Shown piece after piece: positions 57,637-64,000 of a stretch of DNA of 64,000 nt. The first letter of the stretch is position 1. Every line of letters starts with the position of its first letter. The DNA comes from Diprion similis (Eukaryota; Arthropoda; Insecta; Hymenoptera; Diprionidae), in NCBI RefSeq assembly GCF_021155765.1, contig NC_060106.1, positions 20,920,031-20,984,030 on the forward strand, read 5' to 3'. A model generated the notes under the pieces. It ran no database searches. It was not told where the DNA came from and was given only the letters and a program-made list of their open reading frames with translations. The translations under genes were made by a program, and so were the position numbers.

Positions 57637-57862
57637 TTTTACGGTATGGGCATTGAAAAGCAAAACGAAGAGTGAGGTTATGTCGCGATCTGTTCAACGA
57701 AGATACTTTATTCGTCAGTTTGGGATGCGCACTTCGAACTGCGCATCAAAACTGCGGAATAAAGACTTTATTCCGCAATATTGTTCGCTGCCGTATAAAG
57801 CGTCACTTTACGGAACGAAAACTGCCACAAAAAGTGGACTTTTCAATGTCCATGCCGTAAAA
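57637..57862. mobile_element. 226-bp fold-back / MITE-like element
   Basis: Terminal inverted repeats of 24 bp (57637-57660 and 57839-57862) match at 22 positions and begin TTTTACGG. Inside are a near-perfect palindrome centred on TTCGAA (57724-57747) and a perfect 12+1+12 palindrome (57753-57777), placed symmetrically about the element's midpoint. No target-site duplication could be confirmed. The 166-codon plus-strand frame crossing this region is therefore not a credible gene. Confidence 0.55.
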
Positions 57863-60379
57863 TGTAATTTTTCCACGACGCGTCCAATTGATTTGAAAAT
57901 AGACAACACGGTACCTACCAGCCACCCAATATCTAATCGTCAACTATGCCTACCTGTGGCAGCAACGCGTGTTTACCACGAGATAAACCTGTGGTGGAGG
58001 GAATTTTTCCTTCAGTTGATTGCGATGCTGGGAGCTCGGGAAATGGTCGAGGAACCAACGGGACGCGAGGTACATGGCCTGAACATCGTGTACAGGACGA
58101 AAAAAGGCGGTTTAAAATAATTATAAACGCATTACTCGGGCGGCTGATCGTGAGTCGAGCGAAGTTGGTATGCCGTGCGGCAGGCGGTCGGTCAGACCGC
58201 GAGGTCCAGGAGCTAGTCGCTCAGATGAAGATGCTAATCTCGATGATTTGTTACGCCATTGTTGACGCCTAATGAGCCGGTTATGCTGGTCCTGGATTTT
58301 GTCCCAAATCGATAGATGCAAGAAACTCATCCTTCCTTTCACGGGCTCGCGTTATACCGCACACATTATGCCAGCATTAAAACACCCAGCATACATTGCG
58401 TATCATGTGCCTCGTCCCTTCTGTCCAAGGGTTTTACATTTGCAGTAAAAGCTGATGCATTGTTGTTCCGAGAATGCGGAAAAATTCTGTTTGTTATACT
58501 GAGCTGAGCTGAAGCTGGAACTGGGCAGCCTGAACGAAAAGATGAAGACAGAATTTGCGCATGTGCAAGTGAATGCTTGATTTGCCAAGTTTTTTGCAAT
58601 ATCGAATATGTTGCTGGGTTGCGTGTAATTAACTACCGATTGTCAGATAGATCGTTTGATGGAGAGATAATAATGAGAGCGATTCTTATTTGAAACAGTT
58701 TTTCCAATCTTGATAATTCCATGGAAGGAAAGAAAAAATACACGTGAATAATACACCGGCCCGTTAGGTCCAAAATGCCTTTGTAATATTGCAGGAGGAG
58801 TTCGTACCGTATAACCAGAGGCCATTAAGGTTGTTATTATATACACACTACACAACGCGACTGATAACGGTTTGCCAATAAAAGAATAAACGAGACGCGT
58901 GCGGTGTAAAATTTTTTTAATGGATTTTATGATCGTCGAAGAAGCCTTGAGCTCGTTACCCGATCCTTGCTTTTGCAGCGTCAGCATCGCACGGTAGTCG
59001 TTTGTGTTCAGATATAAGAAGCGCTCTATTATTCTCATCGTAACCGATATACGACGATAGTCGAGAATTGTTTGGGTATAACTGTTTATTGATAACACCG
59101 GAAATCGATATTAATAGGAATATAAACAAAAGTGTCAAATGATCTTTATTTAAATTCAGTTCTTTCTAGATTTAATCGAGTCATCGATCATGATTAGAGC
59201 TTTCAATTTAACAAACTTTCAACGAGGGTATAATTGGGGGACAAATGAAGCGATAATCTCATCTTCCTCAGATTGCCAGAGTGCAGATGCCCACCTGGCT
59301 GACCCCACTGCGCGGTAGGAATGAAAAGAGAAAAAGAGAGAAAGACAGAACAAGAGAAAGAGATGCGCGAACGTGAGAGACGCCCACGAAACGGCGCGGA
59401 ATTCTTCGTTTCACTTTCCATTTCAATTTGCATTTTAATTTCAATCCGCATATTCCACCGCGGGCGTGCATACACGGCGTGAGATTCGCTTCCTCGAGAG
59501 TGTGCTATTAATTCATAGACTAATTGCCGTTTCTTCGTAGCCAACTCTTACATCGTCCTATTTCCTTGTGAAGGTACGTGTAGAATTTTAATGCGCGTGT
59601 TCAGATTCTTGTGCAAAGTGATCCCGGTTTTTAAACTGTGGTAAATTCCTGCATGATTCAGTAAACTGGTATTTAAAAATCTACTCATCGCTCAATTTTA
59701 ATAGAAATCAAGAAATTTGAAAATCGCATCCGATTTTTAGCGAGAAAATTAATTTCTTAAATGTACAAAATTAACTAAGACTGCTCACCGATCACACCAG
59801 GTGCGCCAATTTTGCTGTCAGAAGTCAGTAGCCAAGCCTGGGAAGCTGACGGTCCTCGGAGTATCCCAAGAGCCGCCTAGTTCGCAGCCCCGGAAGTTGC
59901 TGATCTCCTGGAGCCGCAGGCATTAATAGTAAGGAGGAACAGGCGCTCCGTTATTGGAGGCCAGGTCGACGCTGTCGTACTACTGAGTTATTTATACGTA
60001 AGAGTGTCTCTCTTCCTCGATGCCTGATTAGTAATCGCAAGAGTATAACATGCGCAAGAGAGCGCCGAAGCTGGAATCAGCTCTACGGGTCATGCCGCCA
60101 AGGATCTACATATACCTGTGCGAGATAGATGCGCTGCGCTACGGCGGAGGCGAGCGCATTCGATCTTGAAAATCTTTACCTACAGCCAGCATGCGAAAAG
60201 TTCTTTACCGCGGTTGCGTAATTTCTTCAAAATACAAGATCCGAAGGACTTAACTTCTTGTCATTTTTCAAATAGGTACAAAATCATGACAAAAATGCTT
60301 CGCATCTGAAGTGCGACCATTGATACGAACTGTTACGAGCAAGGGCGAAAGGAGGCGTGAATTGTATTATACTGCACAG
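57863..60379. other. no supported gene
   Basis: Mixed AT-rich sequence with short frames only. No recognisable motif. Confidence 0.45.
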
Positions 60380-60709
60380 ATGCAATCGAGCTGGACCAAC
60401 GACGTAAGACTCGTTGGTAGCGCCACGGGTCACGGTGATCAAATCGACGCAATGAACTTGTCCATTTTACACCAACTTGACCCTCGGCTTGCTAACGTGC
60501 CCAGAGGTCAATCCGCTCGAATTACTCTTCGATTTATCCACAGTGGAGCTTCCGTGCTCTTCGCAAACGTTCAATTGAACACAAACCTGTTATGCATTGG
60601 GACGACTGTTGGAATGAAACACAAAATTGAACTGCGTTATAACGAAGAGAAAAACAAGTACTTAGTTGCGATTAGTGCCATTACCAGAAACCACGAAGAG
60701 AACGGTTAA
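60380..60709 (+). CDS. candidate coding exon or short gene, unidentified (109 aa)
   Basis: ATG at 60380 directly follows an acceptor-like ATACTGCACAG. The frame runs 109 codons to TAA. Sequence is well mixed and protein-like: MNLSILHQLDPRLANVPRGQ, then alternating hydrophobic strands ARITLRFIHSGASVLFANVQ and GMKHKIELRYNEEKNKYLVA, as in a small beta-barrel such as an OB fold. That fold guess is inference from the strand pattern only. The frame is open above the ATG for about 85 bases without another ATG, so this could also be an internal start in a terminal exon. Confidence 0.4.
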   Translation: MQSSWTNDVRLVGSATGHGDQIDAMNLSILHQLDPRLANVPRGQSARITLRFIHSGASVLFANVQLNTNLLCIGTTVGMKHKIELRYNEEKNKYLVAISAITRNHEENG

Positions 60710-61039
60710 CATCGTGGAAATTACTTGGATTAACTGATGAGGTCAGAAGCACTTACGGTACCAGTACAGCATCAAGTGATTCGCTCCAGCTTCCAAACTT
60801 GATGCTTCTTTCACAGAGGTTTAAGTATTTTTGAAAAAGGGTGCCGAACGCGCGATGGGCATAACATGCACGTGTAAAATATCACGGTAAATACGTTTGC
60901 CGTGCGCTTATTTCTGTTAAGAGGAATCCGCAGCGAGAGACTAGTTCTCGGTATAAAGTGGGTCACGCCGTCGAAGTCCGGACTTGGGCTGCTCGCTCAT
61001 GCAGGACGCCTTCTTGCATACAGGAGGGTGTCGCAAGCT

Positions 61040-61070
61040 GCAACAGCAACAGCAGCAACGGCAGCAGCAG
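61040..61070. repeat. (CAG/CAA)n repeat
   Basis: Mixed CAG and CAA trinucleotides. No convincing coding frame encloses it. Confidence 0.7.
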
Positions 61071-61113
61071 TGACTAAGAGCCTCCATTTTTCCTAGTGAA
61101 ACTAGTTGGCCCG

Positions 61114-61149
61114 CCATGCAATGCAATGCAATGCCATGCCATGCCATGG
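61114..61149. repeat. (ATGCA)n then (ATGCC)n pentanucleotide repeat
   Basis: Three ATGCA units followed by three ATGCC units, ending in a CCATGG palindrome. Confidence 0.8.
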
Positions 61150-63938
61150 CATAGGTGAGATAGGTAAGACACGTGGCTGAGTGTATGGGTAGTGGAGGTT
61201 GAATTGTCTTTCGATTCTCAGCCAGCCACACGACCGACTTACCCCGGTATATTGCAACGCGACACCCACACCTCGATTAGATACCACTCTCGACGCAGCG
61301 CATGGATGTGGCACTATCATCCAAGCTCGCAATCGCTGCGTAGGTACTCGATAAGCAGTCTTCATCCTTGTCGAAGACTCAAAGTCCTGGATTCTGGAGT
61401 CCTCACTTCTCAGAGTGGTCTTCATTATTAAGAAACTACGGAGAAGTGTCTCATATTTCACATCGACAGGATCAACAACAGCATCGGTTACTGAAATACA
61501 TAACGACCGTGAAATTCGAAAGCTTTACGCACAATCTTCTGAAAAACTTACTTTGGAAAGTTCTTTAAGCACCTCGATCCTTGGATAGTGTTACTGCGGT
61601 CTTCTCTTTGCTTCTTCTTTTCTTGTTGATTCTATCGATTTTTTCAATTTCAGGCACTCGACTATCGCTATTACTCCAATGTTTGTTGATTTATGACTTT
61701 ACTCCAAGGTGGAAAAGGTACTATTACTCATACCATTTACACGGTCAAGTTTTTACTCCCGTTCTTTGCTAAGCTCCATCTGATTGTTGAAATATTGATC
61801 GAAGATTCTTCAGACCTATAATATTATTTAATACTCTGTAAGCAGTATAGTATAATCCCACCATCAATAGTGACCATGAACAAATACAAGCACAGCTACA
61901 GAAGTGATAAATCAGATCCTCAAATCTTTAATTTTCACGTACCTAATCATTTATTTTTACCTCAGTATGGATCTGTCAATGTATCTTTCATCCATCGACT
62001 ACAAGATTGTTTTAACGCTTGTTTGTTTCCTTAATTATGGCTAAATATAGATGATACATGTGTATAGCATGGGGTAAAAACAGAAGAAGAGAAACTAAGC
62101 AGTTAAAATGAATAACAAGAACATTAAGCAGAAGTACGAGTGGTACATACTCAACTGGTGGACGAGGCGCGAGGAAATCTTTTAATTGCCCAATTTGAAT
62201 TTCAAACGGAGTTGAGAGTGGTGCGCCACAGCGCGTAGCACCGCATCGCAACGCATCGCGTCGTGCAGCCGCCACCGTCGCCGCACCGTCTCAGGGTCAA
62301 TCGAATTCTTCAGTTTTACCACTTCCGATGATTCACCGTCGTGTCTTTTCTAAGATCTTAATGTCGACGACCCGATGCCCATGCCTTTACACGTTTACCT
62401 CGTGATCCGCGGCCAACTTTGTCCTCGGCTGACTGCAGTCACACGCCATTTTTATCGGACGGCGCCACGTTCGTGAACGGGTCAATAGCGAGGCTGGGAT
62501 AAAATCTGACCAGTTTAGCAAAATTCATCACAGTTTTATCACACGAGAACATCAATACCGGTCTTGGTTTCTCTCTGAGTATCAAATGATAGTTGCCTGA
62601 AGATCCGAGGTGGAAAGATGGCGCTGCAATCAAAAGCCGAGCTGCGCAATCAGCCCGTTTCGCGCCATCTGCACATGCTCGTTCATTTTTATACACCATA
62701 ACCGATAATGTACAAGCTCCTGCACTTTCGCAAGGCGCGGTGCGTTTTGCGTTGCACAATGCACTCGCCGAGCTGAGAGGTGACCCACGTGGGTCCGGGT
62801 CGTGGAGACTGCAGTATAAACTCATATGCGAACGAAGGCACTGATTGTGACTCGGCGACGACGAAGACTTGCAATGCGACATAGCTTATACTCGCTGTAC
62901 TAATCGTGCATTCATCCGTGTATTTTTAGGCGAACGTCAACTGCACCATATTTCGAGAGTAAAGGGAAAAGAAATGAGCCCCATGTGATTCGTCATATTT
63001 TTTTTCAACCCGTCTGAGCGAAATGGGAATATATGAAGCCGGCAGAGTGTTTATTTCCTGCGACCTTACAATGAAGCTTGCACTTGGAGGGCAAGAGAGC
63101 TTTTCCGAGAATTTTTTCTTCTGAAGCTCTAGCTAGAAACCTTATTGTGTGATGTCTGAGAGTGGAAATTATATACAAATATACACATATTTTTATATGT
63201 GCATATTGATAAGTTGAAAAGCCGCAGTGTGACACCTCGGATTTTACGAAACTCGCGTCAACCTCGATTCTTCGATGAAAATCCATGCTTCTTCAACCGA
63301 AGCAGCAGCCCGCAAATGGGCAAAATTTTACACCCTTCGGTATCAGTAAAAAGTACATCATTCGTCATCCGTCCCTGAGTTTATACCTGGAAACAAACAT
63401 GGCCTCACGGCATCACTTCCCTTGATCCTTTGCCTTATGTACCTACGTTCCGGAACGTCCTATCAAGAGTCTAACCAGCCATTGCAACAGTTTACACTAT
63501 TATTTCCTAGTATTAACCACTAGTCCAACAGCTTTGAATGACGTGGAAAATCGTAAACCTGCGCGGAAGTTACTAACTACTCTGAGAATTGCTTGCCGAT
63601 TTCACTTTCCGATTTATCGCCATTCAAGTAATGGGATAATTTTAATGAAGTTCAAACACGAGATTCTTTGTAACGTCACTGATTGACAAACCAACGCAAT
63701 ACCAAAGGGCTTTAGAATGGTAGGAGCTTGCGAAAAAAATTTCAATTATAATTACGTTTGTTCAATCACGTGCGAATACTATAAACACGTGTCAAATTCA
63801 CAATAAAAATTAAAAACTGCACAAGTTGAACAGAAAAATACATTAACCTTGATCCGTTCTACAGGACAGTCGTTAGAATTGCAGGATAATAAAATTAAAA
63901 CGAAGTGGAGAATAAAGAAAACGTCTGCAGGGTGGAAG

Positions 63939-63941
<3 letters not shown>

Positions 63942-63990
<49 letters not shown>
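63942..63990. repeat. (GA)n microsatellite
   Basis: About 24 GA units reaching almost to the window end. Confidence 0.9.
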
Positions 63991-64000
63991 AAGTAAAAAG

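Larger units (their letters stand above)
60710..63941. other. no supported gene, short repeats and one TATA-like site
   Basis: Contains CAG and ATGCM repeats. CAGTATAAACTC near 62812 is a possible core promoter, with a GC-rich segment before it. Open frames here start with GTG or TTG and show no domain. Confidence 0.4.

Noticed and set aside
57620..58120. 166-codon plus-strand ORF
   Set aside because: It starts inside one inverted repeat and runs through the fold-back element and its palindromes; composition follows the repeat structure.

Overview
This is a eukaryotic nuclear window, most likely from an insect. The evidence is spliced genes with GT-AG introns, TATA plus GATA-type promoters, AATAAA poly(A) signals, many microsatellites, and a long tandem satellite array. 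A hymenopteran host is plausible but not proven. There is no operon-like gene packing, and no rRNA gene, tRNA gene, CRISPR array or complete transposase was seen. Most long open frames here are chance or antisense frames.

Layout. (1) 1-16 kb is sparse. It holds the first coding exon of an AMPK/CAMK-type protein kinase (minus, 7.6 kb), a candidate three-exon 3' end of a plus-strand gene (5.3-6.5 kb), and a candidate minus-strand last exon (13.0 kb). (2) 16.3-31.1 kb is the most striking part. It is a cluster of at least ten small genes for Gly/Pro/His/Cys low-complexity proteins. Four are minus-strand 'A' genes (18.8, 21.1, 23.1-23.7 and 26.0-26.7 kb) whose products begin Met-Gly followed closely by Cys. 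Each is paired head-to-head with a plus-strand 'B' gene (19.9, 22.0, 24.5 and 27.9 kb) encoding a leaderless Gly-Gly-Pro-His or Pro-His peptide. The first three B genes share a promoter module (TGGTGG, AATCTTATC, AGATA, TATA box), a non-coding first exon, and an acceptor just before the ATG. A Pro/His gene (16.3 kb) and a large secreted His/Pro repeat protein (28.3-31.1 kb) flank the pairs. (3) 31.1-35.9 kb holds GC-rich, GA-rich and CT-rich DNA and a probable minus-strand 3' terminal exon (34.7 kb). (4) 35.9-53.4 kb is a satellite array of about 56 tandem 313-bp monomers with higher-order repeats and decayed edges. (5) 53.4-64 kb has candidate minus-strand exons immediately beyond the array, phase-compatible with the exon before it; a fold-back element at 57.5-57.9 kb; and a few unassigned reading frames.

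How the parts may work together is inference. The A/B cluster looks like a locally duplicated divergent gene-pair module under shared GATA-type control. It makes Cys-rich, possibly lipid-anchored peptides and His-rich, possibly metal-binding peptides, next to a secreted histidine-rich protein. The satellite array may lie inside an intron of a minus-strand gene.
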